27,207 nt of DNA. Source: JBGSLA01 sp041740935 (GTDB lineage Bacteria > Desulfobacterota > Desulfobaccia > Desulfobaccales > 0-14-0-80-60-11). The translations under genes and the position numbers were made by a program. Of this stretch, positions 15,255-21,757 are shown one piece after another. The notes beneath the pieces were generated by a model. That model made no database searches and was not told the DNA's origin. It saw only the letters and a list, made by a program, of their open reading frames with translations. The stretch spans positions 1 through 27,207 of the forward strand of contig JBGSLA010000200.1 in NCBI GenBank assembly GCA_041740935.1. Direction: 5' to 3'. Within the stretch, counting starts at the first letter, position 1, and the number at the start of each line of letters is the position of its first letter.

Positions 15255-16444
15255 CTATCCACGTCCGCCAGGACGATGTCCATGGTGCCGATGATGGCGA
15301 TGAGGTCGGCGAACAGCCGCCCGGTGGCCAGCTTGTTGGTGGCGTTCAGCACCACGAAAGACGGGGTCCGGATTTTCACCCGGAAGGGCTGTCCGGAGCC
15401 GTCGGACACGATATAAAAGCCCAATTCCCCTTTGGGGGCCTCGATGGCCTGGTAAATTTCCCCGGCGGGCGGGGTGATGCCTTCCTGGATGAGCTTGAAG
15501 TGGTTGATGAGCGCCGCGATGTCGGTGTAAACCTTGTCCTTCGGGGGCAGGCTCACCCGGGGGTCGTCCACTTTGATGGGGCCTTCGGGCAATTTTTCCA
15601 GGGTCTGGCGCAGGATGCGGTTGCTCTGGAGCATTTCCTGCATGCGCACCAGATAGCGGGAATAGGTGTCCCCGGCTTTGGTGCCCAGGGGCACTTCAAA
15701 GTCAAAGTCCTCGTAGCTGGAATAGGGATTATCCCGGCGCAGGTCCCAATCGACCCCTGAGCCCCGGGCCATGGGCCCGGACCAGCCCCAATCGACGGCC
15801 TCTTCCGCGGTCAGGGTGGCGACGCCCACGGTCCGTTCCTTCCAGATGATATTCTGGGTGAGGAGATTGTCGTAATCCTTCCAGTTGTCGGGGAATTCCC
15901 GGACAAATTCCATGGCCTTGGCCACAAAGCCCTCGGGCAGGTCTGCGGCCAGGCCCCCGATGCGGAAATACAGGGGGAACATGCGGCCGCCGGAGACCAT
16001 TTCGCAGAGGTCCATGATTTTTTCCCGCTCACGAAAACCGTAAAACAGCGGGGTCATGGCCCCCAGGTCGTGGCCGTGGGTGCCCATCCAGAAAAGGTGC
16101 GAGGCGATGCGGGTGAATTCGGCCATGATCACCCGGATATACTGGGCCCGCTTGGGCACCTCTATCCCCAGGAGCTTTTCCACCGCCAGGCAGTAGCCGA
16201 AGTTGTTCACCTCCCCGGCCAGGTAGTCCACCCGGTTCATCAGGGGCAGGCATTTGTGGTAGGTGCGGGCCTCGCAGAGCTTTTCAATGCCCCGGTGAAG
16301 GTAGCCGATATCAGGGTCGGCCCTGCCGATGACTTCGCCGTCGAGCTCCACCTCCACCCGGAGCACGCCGTGGGTGCTGGGGTGCTGGGGGCCCACGTTC
16401 AGGACCATGGTTTCCGTCTGGGGAATGGGCTTTACTGTTTCCAT
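15251..16444 (-). CDS. nuoD: NADH-quinone oxidoreductase subunit D
   Basis: A 397-residue subunit related to [NiFe]-hydrogenase large subunits that binds quinone with NuoB. MVLNVGPQHPSTHGVLR holds the quinone-site histidine. LDGEVI, IGYLHRGIEKLCE, MNRVDYL and PKGELGFYIVSDG follow, and the C-terminus ends in the usual GTMDIVLADVDR. The hydrogenase Ni-binding cysteines are absent, as expected. The ATG at 16444 is chosen because AGGAAG (16450-16455) stands 5 bases before it; a TTG 15 bases upstream overlaps that site and is rejected. The stop codon lies in a palindromic repeat. NuoC and NuoD are separate genes here, not fused. Confidence 0.97.
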   Translation of the reverse strand: METVKPIPQTETMVLNVGPQHPSTHGVLRVEVELDGEVIGRADPDIGYLHRGIEKLCEARTYHKCLPLMNRVDYLAGEVNNFGYCLAVEKLLGIEVPKRAQYIRVIMAEFTRIASHLFWMGTHGHDLGAMTPLFYGFREREKIMDLCEMVSGGRMFPLYFRIGGLAADLPEGFVAKAMEFVREFPDNWKDYDNLLTQNIIWKERTVGVATLTAEEAVDWGWSGPMARGSGVDWDLRRDNPYSSYEDFDFEVPLGTKAGDTYSRYLVRMQEMLQSNRILRQTLEKLPEGPIKVDDPRVSLPPKDKVYTDIAALINHFKLIQEGITPPAGEIYQAIEAPKGELGFYIVSDGSGQPFRVKIRTPSFVVLNATNKLATGRLFADLIAIIGTMDIVLADVDR

Positions 16445-16510
16445 GTACACTTCCTGCAAGTTCTTGGCGTAGGGTTTGCCTGGGCCGCCGGGTTTAGGCG
16501 TCAGGCGGCG

Positions 16511-16966
16511 TTATTTCCCCCGGGTGGGGTATTCCTTGCGCAAGGGGTAGCCCGACCAGTCCTTGGGAAGCAGAAGGCGCCGCAGATCGGGGTGGCCCTT
16601 GAACTTGATGCCGAACAGGTCGAAGGCCTCCCGTTCGTGCCAGTCGGCGGTGGACCAGATCGAGGTCACCGAGTCGATGACCGGCGCGGTGTCGCTTTCC
16701 AGAAAGACCTTCAGGGTCAGGCGGTCGTGGTTTTTATGGGAATACAGGTTGTAGGCCACCGCAAAACGGGGGCTTTTGGGGGAGTAATCCAGGCCGGCGA
16801 TTACCGACAGATATTTGAAGGCTACGGTGGGGTCATCCCGGAGGAACCGGCAGATATCCCGGATGCGGCCGGGTTTGACCACCACGGTGGTGTCCCCCCG
16901 ATAGTCCACCACCTCCACGATCTCGGACGCAAACTGCTTTTTGAGGAGATCCACCGCCGTGTGCAT
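16511..16966 (-). CDS. nuoC: NADH-quinone oxidoreductase subunit C
   Basis: A 151-residue peripheral subunit that binds NuoD, the 30-kDa (NDUFS3) type. The diagnostic C-terminal block is present: WHEREAFDLFGIKFKGHPDL followed by RRLLLPKDWSGYPLRKEYP. The start ATG shares one base with the nuoB stop (TGATG junction), implying coupled translation. Length is in the normal range for stand-alone NuoC. Confidence 0.96.
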   Translation of the reverse strand: MHTAVDLLKKQFASEIVEVVDYRGDTTVVVKPGRIRDICRFLRDDPTVAFKYLSVIAGLDYSPKSPRFAVAYNLYSHKNHDRLTLKVFLESDTAPVIDSVTSIWSTADWHEREAFDLFGIKFKGHPDLRRLLLPKDWSGYPLRKEYPTRGK

Positions 16967-17481
16967 CAGGCCGCCTCCCGCCGGGCCGCAAGCTTATCCC
17001 GGTATTGTTGGGTCAAAAAGGGATCTTGGAGGATTTTCTCATGGAGCTTCAGGATGCCGTAGAGCAGCCCTTCCGGCCGGGGCGGGCAGCCGGGGATGTA
17101 CACATCCACCGGCAAATAAAGATCGATTCCCTGGACCACCGCATAAGAATCGAAAATTCCTCCGGAAGAAGCGCAGGCCCCCATGGCGATGACCCACTTG
17201 GGCTCGGTCATCTGCTCGTAGATGCGCTCGATGGCGGGCATCATTTTCTTGCAGACGGTGCCGGCCACGATCATCAGGTCGGCCTGGCGGGGGCTGGCCC
17301 GGAAGGCTTCCATGCCAAAGCGGGCGATGTCAAAGCGGTTGGCTGCGGTGACGATCATCTCGATGGCGCAGCAGGCAAGCCCGAAGGTGCAGGGCCAGAG
17401 GCTGTTTTTTCTGCCCCAGTCCACGAGTTTCTCAAGGGTGGTGGTGAGGACGTTGTAGCCCAGTTTTTCTTCAATGCCCAT
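16966..17481 (-). CDS. nuoB: NADH-quinone oxidoreductase subunit B (cluster N2)
   Basis: A 171-residue subunit holding the terminal [4Fe-4S] cluster N2, which reduces quinone. All four ligands are seen: the tandem C37-C38 in FGLACCAIE, C103 in GACASSGG and C132 in PGCPPRPE. ARFGMEAFRASPRQADLMIV and VAGTVCKKM are standard. An AAGGGAG site lies 6 bp upstream of the ATG. It is followed without a gap by nuoC. The 180-bp gap to nuoA holds a MITE-like palindrome. Confidence 0.98.
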   Translation of the reverse strand: MGIEEKLGYNVLTTTLEKLVDWGRKNSLWPCTFGLACCAIEMIVTAANRFDIARFGMEAFRASPRQADLMIVAGTVCKKMMPAIERIYEQMTEPKWVIAMGACASSGGIFDSYAVVQGIDLYLPVDVYIPGCPPRPEGLLYGILKLHEKILQDPFLTQQYRDKLAARREAA

Positions 17482-17544
17482 GCATATGCTCCCTTGACTA
17501 TAGGCTAGTCTGGAGTTTGGTTCGAATGTCTGAGTCCCTTCTTA

Positions 17545-17637
17545 AAATCCCCCTAATATCCCTCTTTACTAAAGAGGGACTTGCCATGCCGTTGTGCTTA
17601 GCTCCCCCCTTTTCTAAAGGGGGGCTGGGGGGGATTT
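17545..17637. repeat. MITE-like inverted-repeat element in the nuoA-nuoB gap
   Basis: Ends AAATCCCCC (17545-17553) and GGGGGATTT (17629-17637) are exact inverted repeats. Inside are two hairpins, TCCCTCTTTA-CTAAAGAGGGA and CCCCCCTTTT-CTAAAGGGGGG. Elements of this AAATCCCCCT...CTAAAGGGGG style are widespread in bacterial genomes (recalled from general knowledge, not searched). On the nuo transcript it would fold into a strong structure between nuoA and nuoB. Confidence 0.8.
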
Positions 17638-17661
17638 GTCAGGAACTCCTTTACCGTTATT

Positions 17662-18018
17662 CTACTCCCACTCCAGGGCGCCTTTGCCCCAGACGTAGGC
17701 CAGGCCCACGGTCAGGATGCCGATGAAGATCAGCATCTCCCAGAAGCCGAACCACCCCAGCGGCTTGAACACCACGGCCCAGGGGTAGAGAAAGATGGCT
17801 TCAATGTCGAACACGATGAAAAACATGGCGATGACGTAAAAACGCACCGAGTAACGGAGGCGGGCGTCACCGATGGGGTCCATGCCGCATTCATAGGCCA
17901 GGTCTTTCTGGTAGGTGTGGGTCTTTTTGCCGAGGAACTCGGACATGCCGATAATCAGCCCCACCAGGCCGATGGCGATGACCATGTAGATCAGGATAGG
18001 CAAGTAGTCGATAAGCAT
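17662..18018 (-). CDS. nuoA: NADH-quinone oxidoreductase subunit A
   Basis: A 118-residue membrane subunit with three helices. The conserved loop and second-helix motif is visible: YECGMDPIGDARLRYSVRFY followed by FFIVFDIEAIFLYPWAV, with the functional Cys, Asp and Glu residues. Length is normal. It is the first of the membrane and connecting subunits; upstream lie an orphan HicB-like gene and then nuoEF. Its ribosome site is weak (AGG about 9 bases before the ATG). Confidence 0.96.
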   Translation of the reverse strand: MLIDYLPILIYMVIAIGLVGLIIGMSEFLGKKTHTYQKDLAYECGMDPIGDARLRYSVRFYVIAMFFIVFDIEAIFLYPWAVVFKPLGWFGFWEMLIFIGILTVGLAYVWGKGALEWE

Positions 18019-18121
18019 ACAGAAACCTATGTGAGCGGTTTAAGGTTGCTTTATTTATAGTTTTTAATCCTTGTTCCAAAGTTTGTCTTGGAAACCAAGG
18101 GTCATTCACCTAAACAAAAAT

Positions 18122-18346
18122 CTAACCAGGAACTGAAATGTATTCAGCAAAGCTCCTGGATTCCGGCTGAGGCAGATTGTCTTCCCGCATCCCTTCCAAG
18201 TGGATTTTTAAGGCTTCCGACATACGTTGCAGGACTTTTTTCCGAGTGTGTCCGGTGGCCACGCAACCGGGCAGGTCCGGACAACAAGCCGAATAATTGC
18301 CGTTCGCCTTCTCCACTGCGATGAGGTAACGTTCCAAATCTTTCAT
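18122..18346 (-). CDS. Orphan HicB-like protein (UPF0150 fold)
   Basis: A 74-residue protein with the HicB core: YLIAVEKANGNYSACCPDLP followed by GCVATGHTRKKVLQRMSEALKIHLEGMRE and a C-terminal AEYISV strand. This is the compact HicB form typical of solitary genes in many phyla. No HicA lies on either side, so it is either a stand-alone regulator or inhibitor, or the remnant of a lost pair. It is on the nuo strand between nuoEF and nuoA, 103 bp before nuoA. No ribosome site is seen; the bases directly before the ATG belong to a palindromic repeat (18348-18368), which may have replaced the original leader. Confidence 0.75.
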   Translation of the reverse strand: MKDLERYLIAVEKANGNYSACCPDLPGCVATGHTRKKVLQRMSEALKIHLEGMREDNLPQPESRSFAEYISVPG

Positions 18347-18347
18347 T

Positions 18348-18368
18348 GCGGCGGGCAGTGCGCCCTAC
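18348..18368. repeat. Half copy of the GTAGGG palindromic element
   Basis: GCGGCGGGCAGTGCGCCCTAC matches one arm of the element at 15231-15254 with a 3-base deletion. It abuts the start codon of the orphan hicB-like gene (ATG at 18346). Confidence 0.65.
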
Positions 18369-18497
18369 ACCAAAAGAACTTGGTGGCACATCCAGGCCTA
18401 AAGGCCGGAACCAAACGGAAAAAATTGAAGTGATTTCTTAATAAGATTGGCATGATGCAAGCAAAATCTTTGTCGAAAAACAAGAAACTCAAAATTA

Positions 18498-18552
18498 GTA
18501 GCACAGGTGTCCTCGCCTGTGCTGCCGCCACGGGCTGGAAGCCCGTGCTACC
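18498..18552. repeat. Double-hairpin palindrome directly after nuoEF
   Basis: Two hairpins, GCACAGGtGTCCTCgCCTGTGC (arms GCACAGG/CCTGTGC) and CACGGGC-TGGAA-GCCCGTG, enclosed by GTAGC and GCTACC. It ends 4 bp from the nuoEF stop at 18557, so it could act as an mRNA 3' stabilising hairpin or weak terminator. A half copy lies at 26252-26276. The rest of 18369-18497 shows nothing recognisable. Confidence 0.8.
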
Positions 18553-18556
18553 GATA

Positions 18557-20419
18557 TTAATGCCCCACGGCCTTGGCCTTGGGCTTATTGCAGATCCCCA
18601 GGGGGCAGGTGCCCGCCACGTGGGCCAGCCATTCATCCCGGAAGCGCTCCATGGTGGTCTTGAGGAAGGAATAGGGGCTCCACCCCAGGGCGCAGTTGGC
18701 GCTGTCCACCATGGCCTTGCTCAGGGCCAGCATCCGGTCCATATCCGCTTCGGTGCCTTTGCCTTCGGCAATTTTGCAGACCATTTCGTAGAGCACCCGG
18801 GTGCCCCGGCGGCAGGGCAGGCAGAAGCCGCAGGACTCATGCTGGAAGAAATACATCAGGCACTTGACCACGTCGATGATGCAGGTGTTCTCGTCCATGA
18901 CCAGCATGGTGCCCGAGCCCACCGCGCCTTCCACCTTGGCCATGGCCGCGTATTCCAGCGGCGTGTCCAGATGCTCCGGGGTGATGAAGCCGCAGGCGGC
19001 CCCGCCGGGCTGCACGGCCTTGATCTTTTTGCCTTCCCGGCAGCCCTTGCCGATCTGGTTGATCAGGGTGGACAGGGGCATCCCCATGTTGGCCTCGACG
19101 ATGCCGGGGGAATTCACATGTCCGGTCACCTGGAAAATCTTGGTGCCCTTGGAGTCTTCGGTGCCCTTGGCCGCGTACCACGGGGCGCCCCGGACGATGA
19201 TGTCCGGCACGCTGGCCCAGGATTCGACGTTGTTGACGATGGTGGGTTTGTACCACACCCCCACCTGGCCGGGGAAGGGCGGCTTGACCCGGGGGTTGCC
19301 CCGTTCGCCCTGAATGGACTCGATGAGCGCGGTTTCCTCGCCGCAGACATACGAGCCGCCGCCGGTCTGGATCTGGATGTGGAAAGAAAAGCCGGTGCCC
19401 ATGATGTTGTCGCCCAGGAGATTTTTGGCGACAGCCTGGTCGATGGCGCTTTGCAGGCGGTGCATGGAGAGGTAATATTCACCCCGGCAGTAAATATAGC
19501 CGAAGCTGGCGCCCACCGCGAAGCCCCCGATGGCCATGCCTTCCAGCACCCGGTGGGGATCGCCTTCCATGAGGTAGCGGTCCTTGATGGTGCCCGGCTC
19601 GCCTTCGTCGGCGTTGCAGATGATATATTTGGGGGAAACCGGCACCGGCCGGGTGAAGGACCACTTCAGCCCGGTGGGAAAGCCGGCGCCGCCCCGGCCC
19701 CGGAGGCCCGAGGCCTTCACCTCGTCCACCACCTGTTCATCGGTCATGCCGGTGACCACTTTCTTCAGGGCCTCATAGCCGCCGTTGGCCAGGTAGTCGT
19801 CCAGGCTCATGGGGTCGATTTTGTCCACGTTCCTGAGCAGGGTCAGCTCGTCGGGGCTGGCGGGATAGTCGCTTAAAGGATTGGTGGTGCGCCGCAAAGT
19901 CTTGTAATCCGGCGCCTTGCCCGCCCGGTAGTCGGCCAGGATCTGCTTCACCCGGTCCGCGGTCAGGCGGCCGTGCACCACCTCGTTGATCTGCATGGCC
20001 GGGGCGATTTCGCAGACGCCCAGGCAGGCGGTGTGCTCCAGGGTGAAAACCCCGTCGCCGGTGGTTTCGCCCGCGTGGATGCCCAACTCCGCCTCCAGCA
20101 CCTCCTGGAGGCTTTCGGCCCCCATGACATGGCAGGGCGGCGACTCGCACAGGCGGATGATGTATCTTCCCCGGGGCTGGGTGGCGAACATGGTGTAAAA
20201 ACTCAGGACGCCGTAGAGGTACGGGAAGGGCACATCGAACCCCCGGGAGACAAGCGTGAGGGCTTCCTTGGGGAGCCAGTTGCCGCAGACGCTTTGCACG
20301 GCGTGCAGGGCGGGCAGCAGACCGCCCTTGATGCGGCTGAAACGGGAGCAGATATCCTGAATGTCGGTTATCTGCGAGGGACTCAGTTCGGCGCTTTCGA
20401 CGGTTTTGATCTCCAGCAT
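18557..20419 (-). CDS. nuoEF: Fused NADH-quinone oxidoreductase subunits E and F
   Basis: A 620-residue protein joining the 24-kDa subunit (residues ~10-165) to the 51-kDa NADH-oxidising subunit (~195-605). The NuoE part keeps the [2Fe-2S] N1a ligands C91, C96, C132, C136. The NuoF part shows the NADH/FMN motif GLRGRGGAGFPTG (238-250), NADEGEPGTIKDR, YVCGEETALIESIQG, and the N3 ligands C530, C533, C536 (SCGFCLPCRRGT) and C576. It oxidises NADH and passes electrons through FMN to NuoG. HoxF-type hydrogenase subunits have a similar fusion, but the flanking nuo genes argue for complex I. The ATG at 20419 is chosen because homology starts there; a TTG at 20494 would add 25 non-homologous residues and coincides with a promoter-like TTGACA. 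It is transcribed before nuoA, an unusual order. Confidence 0.95.
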   Translation of the reverse strand: MLEIKTVESAELSPSQITDIQDICSRFSRIKGGLLPALHAVQSVCGNWLPKEALTLVSRGFDVPFPYLYGVLSFYTMFATQPRGRYIIRLCESPPCHVMGAESLQEVLEAELGIHAGETTGDGVFTLEHTACLGVCEIAPAMQINEVVHGRLTADRVKQILADYRAGKAPDYKTLRRTTNPLSDYPASPDELTLLRNVDKIDPMSLDDYLANGGYEALKKVVTGMTDEQVVDEVKASGLRGRGGAGFPTGLKWSFTRPVPVSPKYIICNADEGEPGTIKDRYLMEGDPHRVLEGMAIGGFAVGASFGYIYCRGEYYLSMHRLQSAIDQAVAKNLLGDNIMGTGFSFHIQIQTGGGSYVCGEETALIESIQGERGNPRVKPPFPGQVGVWYKPTIVNNVESWASVPDIIVRGAPWYAAKGTEDSKGTKIFQVTGHVNSPGIVEANMGMPLSTLINQIGKGCREGKKIKAVQPGGAACGFITPEHLDTPLEYAAMAKVEGAVGSGTMLVMDENTCIIDVVKCLMYFFQHESCGFCLPCRRGTRVLYEMVCKIAEGKGTEADMDRMLALSKAMVDSANCALGWSPYSFLKTTMERFRDEWLAHVAGTCPLGICNKPKAKAVGH

Positions 20420-20465
20420 GGTGGATCCGTGGCGAGGAATTGTGAAAAATTTCTTAATTCCCAGC

Positions 20466-20494
20466 TTTTTAATCCCAATCCGTCTGTGTGTCAA
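20466..20494 (-). promoter_or_regulatory. Candidate sigma70-type promoter for nuoEF
   Basis: On the minus strand a perfect -35 TTGACA (20494-20489), a 17-bp spacer and a -10-like TAAAAA (20471-20466, 4 of 6 matches). This would start transcription ~40 bases before the ATG at 20419. The -10 is weak. Confidence 0.45.
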
Positions 20495-20732
20495 GTCTTT
20501 TTTTGGAAAAAACCGGGAAGAAATCTATCCCTTGAATGGCAGGGGAAAATTCTCGGCGCCAGGTCCCTGTTCTTGTGGGAATGCGCCGGCGACTTTTGAG
20601 GAATTCCTCTGACTGGTTCAGCGGCCGCCCTGCTGGTGAATTCCCGCCGCCTGAATGGGGAGGGTAGGGCAGGGGTGGAGATTTGCACGTAGGTTCTGAA
20701 AGGTTTTCGTGGAGACCGCCTGTCAAATAACC

Positions 20733-20776
20733 GGTGGCCCAGGTTTGCAACCTGTGCTTGCACAGGCGAGGACACC
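20733..20776. repeat. Palindromic repeat of the GCACAGG family
   Basis: GGTGGCCCAGGTTTGC-AACCTG and GTGCTTGCAC-AGGCGAGGACACC form overlapping inverted pairs; GGTG and CACC bound the element. Related to 18498-18552 (shared AGGCGAGGACACC arm) and 20921-20968. Confidence 0.65.
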
Positions 20777-20797
20777 TAAGCCGCCAGGCTTCCCAAA

Positions 20798-20827
20798 GGC
20801 GGGAGGCGCTTCGCTTTCCCGCCCTAC
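20798..20827. repeat. GGCGGG...CCCGCCCTAC hairpin (half element)
   Basis: Arms GGCGGGA (20798-20804) and TCCCGCC (20817-20823) enclose a smaller GCG/CGC hairpin; it ends in CTAC as do the longer GTAGGG elements. Confidence 0.6.
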
Positions 20828-20850
20828 GCTCCTGGAACCCGCAGGAAACC

Positions 20851-20903
20851 GTAGGGTGGGCTCCGCCCACCATTACTTTTCTCGGCGGGCTGTGCCCGCC
20901 TGC
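20851..20903. repeat. Double-hairpin GTAGGG palindromic element
   Basis: GGTGGGC-TCC-GCCCACC, a 12-base linker, then GGCGGGC-TGT-GCCCGCC. Starts with GTAGGG and ends with CTGC where other copies have CTAC. Same design and near-identical arms as 15203-15254, with loops and linker diverged. Confidence 0.85.
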
Positions 20904-20920
20904 ACGACTGTAACCGCTGA

Positions 20921-20968
20921 GACGGGATTCCAGCCCGTCGCGGCACAGGTTGAAAACCTGTGCCACCA
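20921..20968. repeat. Double-hairpin palindrome of the GCACAGG family
   Basis: GACGGG-ATTCCAG-CCCGTC followed by GGCACAGGTT-GAA-AACCTGTGCC and a CACC end. Both stems are perfect. It lies 40 bp beyond the stop of the YdcF-like gene (minus strand, stop at 21010) and could stabilise or end that transcript. Confidence 0.75.
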
Positions 20969-21009
20969 GGCTTTTCCTGGCATCGAGAGAGACAAAGGCT
21001 TATGCGCGA

Positions 21010-21585
21010 CTATCCGGATTGGCGACGCCGGGGGCGCCGTGCAAAAACTTTCAGCCAGGCAACCGCTTCCCTGAGGGCCATCTTGCTGAGCCACAAGTAA
21101 CGCCGGTTTCGCCAATAATGCCCGATGACCCCGGGGACCGGCAGGGGATGGAGCGCCACGGCATGGCGCCGAAAATGGCGGCGGAACAGATACCGGGCCC
21201 GGCGCAGGTGGAGGGAGTCCGACACCAGGCCCACGGCGTCGAAGTTCCGGTCCAAAATCAGGGGCAGGGTGTTGGCCGCGGACTCCCGGGTGCTGAGGCT
21301 GCCTTCTTCCAGCACCAGACTTGCCTCCAGGCGTGCCCGGAACTCCGGCCCCCACGCATGTTCCACCCGCTCCCGGGCAAAATCGGCCATGGCCCGGGCC
21401 TCGGACACCGACAGGCCTATCCTTGAGCAGCCACCCGTCAGGATAAGGCAGCTCGTGCCCCCGCCCTGATGCCAGAGGGCCAGGGCGTGCTCCAGGCGCA
21501 TGCGGGCGATGCGCCCCGGCCGGCCCTGCGGGTTGATCCGGGCCCCGAGCACGATGAGGCAGTTGAGGGAAAGGTTTTCTATCAT
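21010..21585 (-). CDS. YdcF/SanA-like DUF218 family protein
   Basis: A 191-residue protein of the DUF218 (YdcF/ElyC/SanA) superfamily. Visible hallmarks are the first strand LIVLGARI, the TGG turn in SCLILTGGCSR, the acidic SEARAMADFA helix, the core motif EGSLSTRESAANTLP, and the nucleotide-like pocket VSDSLHLRRARYLFRR. Members bind S-adenosylmethionine-like or envelope-precursor ligands in the few studied cases; the reaction here is unknown. There is no N-terminal membrane segment, unlike SanA and ElyC, so it is probably cytosolic as YdcF is. An AAAGG site lies 5 bases before the ATG. It lies 172 bp downstream of the KptA-like gene on the same strand, with heptad arrays at both edges of the gap. 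Confidence 0.88.
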   Translation of the reverse strand: MIENLSLNCLIVLGARINPQGRPGRIARMRLEHALALWHQGGGTSCLILTGGCSRIGLSVSEARAMADFARERVEHAWGPEFRARLEASLVLEEGSLSTRESAANTLPLILDRNFDAVGLVSDSLHLRRARYLFRRHFRRHAVALHPLPVPGVIGHYWRNRRYLWLSKMALREAVAWLKVFARRPRRRQSG

Positions 21586-21590
21586 GGCCT

Positions 21591-21618
21591 TTAGCTGTAA
21601 GCCATAAGCTTAAGCTTT
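21591..21618 (-). repeat. Heptad tandem array, unit AAGCTTA, upstream of the YdcF-like gene
   Basis: Read towards the gene it runs AAGCTT (6 bp), AAGCTTA, TGGCTTA, CAGCTAA and then meets the AAAGG ribosome site. The order of variants is the same as upstream of the Rho_N-like gene and of nuoK. Confidence 0.85.
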
Positions 21619-21736
21619 TTTGGGAAGGATGGGATTCTTCTTCTTTGGGCAGAACATTGCCTTCAAAGGACAATGTGCAGGATGCCGCACATACACCAGG
21701 CAGTGGCGCCCAGCCCGCCCAAAGCCTCTGAAAAAT

Positions 21737-21757
21737 CATAAAGCTTATAGCTTATAG
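21737..21757 (-). repeat. Heptad tandem array, unit CTATAAG, abutting the stop codon of the KptA-like gene
   Basis: Starts on the base after the TAG (21760-21758): two CTATAAG units and one CTTTATG, at exact 7-bp period. Confidence 0.85.

Larger units (their letters stand above)
20495..21009. other. Gene-free gap rich in palindromic repeats between nuoEF and the YdcF-like gene
   Basis: No convincing gene is seen on either strand. From about 20733 to 20968 the gap is a chain of four palindromic elements of two families, listed separately. The part next to nuoEF (20495-20730) holds only A/T-rich tracts near the promoter and a CTGAAAGGTTTTCGTGG stretch that resembles one at 3882-3898. Confidence 0.7.

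Noticed and set aside
16445..16459. Upstream TTG start for nuoD
   Set aside because: The codons overlap the AGGAAG ribosome site of the ATG at 16444.
18054..18082. Promoter for nuoA with TATAAA at 18059-18054
   Set aside because: The -10 is good but no acceptable -35 stands at 16-18 bp; too weak to list as a feature.
18452..19876. A 474-codon open frame on the plus strand opposite nuoEF
   Set aside because: Same reason: antisense shadow of nuoEF, low-complexity composition, start inside a repeat region.
20420..20494. Upstream TTG start for nuoEF
   Set aside because: The TTG is part of a TTGACA promoter-like hexamer, and the added 25 residues show no NuoE similarity.
20469..20966. A 165-codon minus-strand frame between nuoEF and the YdcF-like gene
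   Set aside because: It translates palindromic repeats; no ribosome site and no recognisable domain.
20873..21739. A 288-codon minus-strand frame overlapping the YdcF-like gene
   Set aside because: Frame-shifted shadow; the DUF218 motifs are in the other frame and the proposed N-terminus comes from intergenic repeats.
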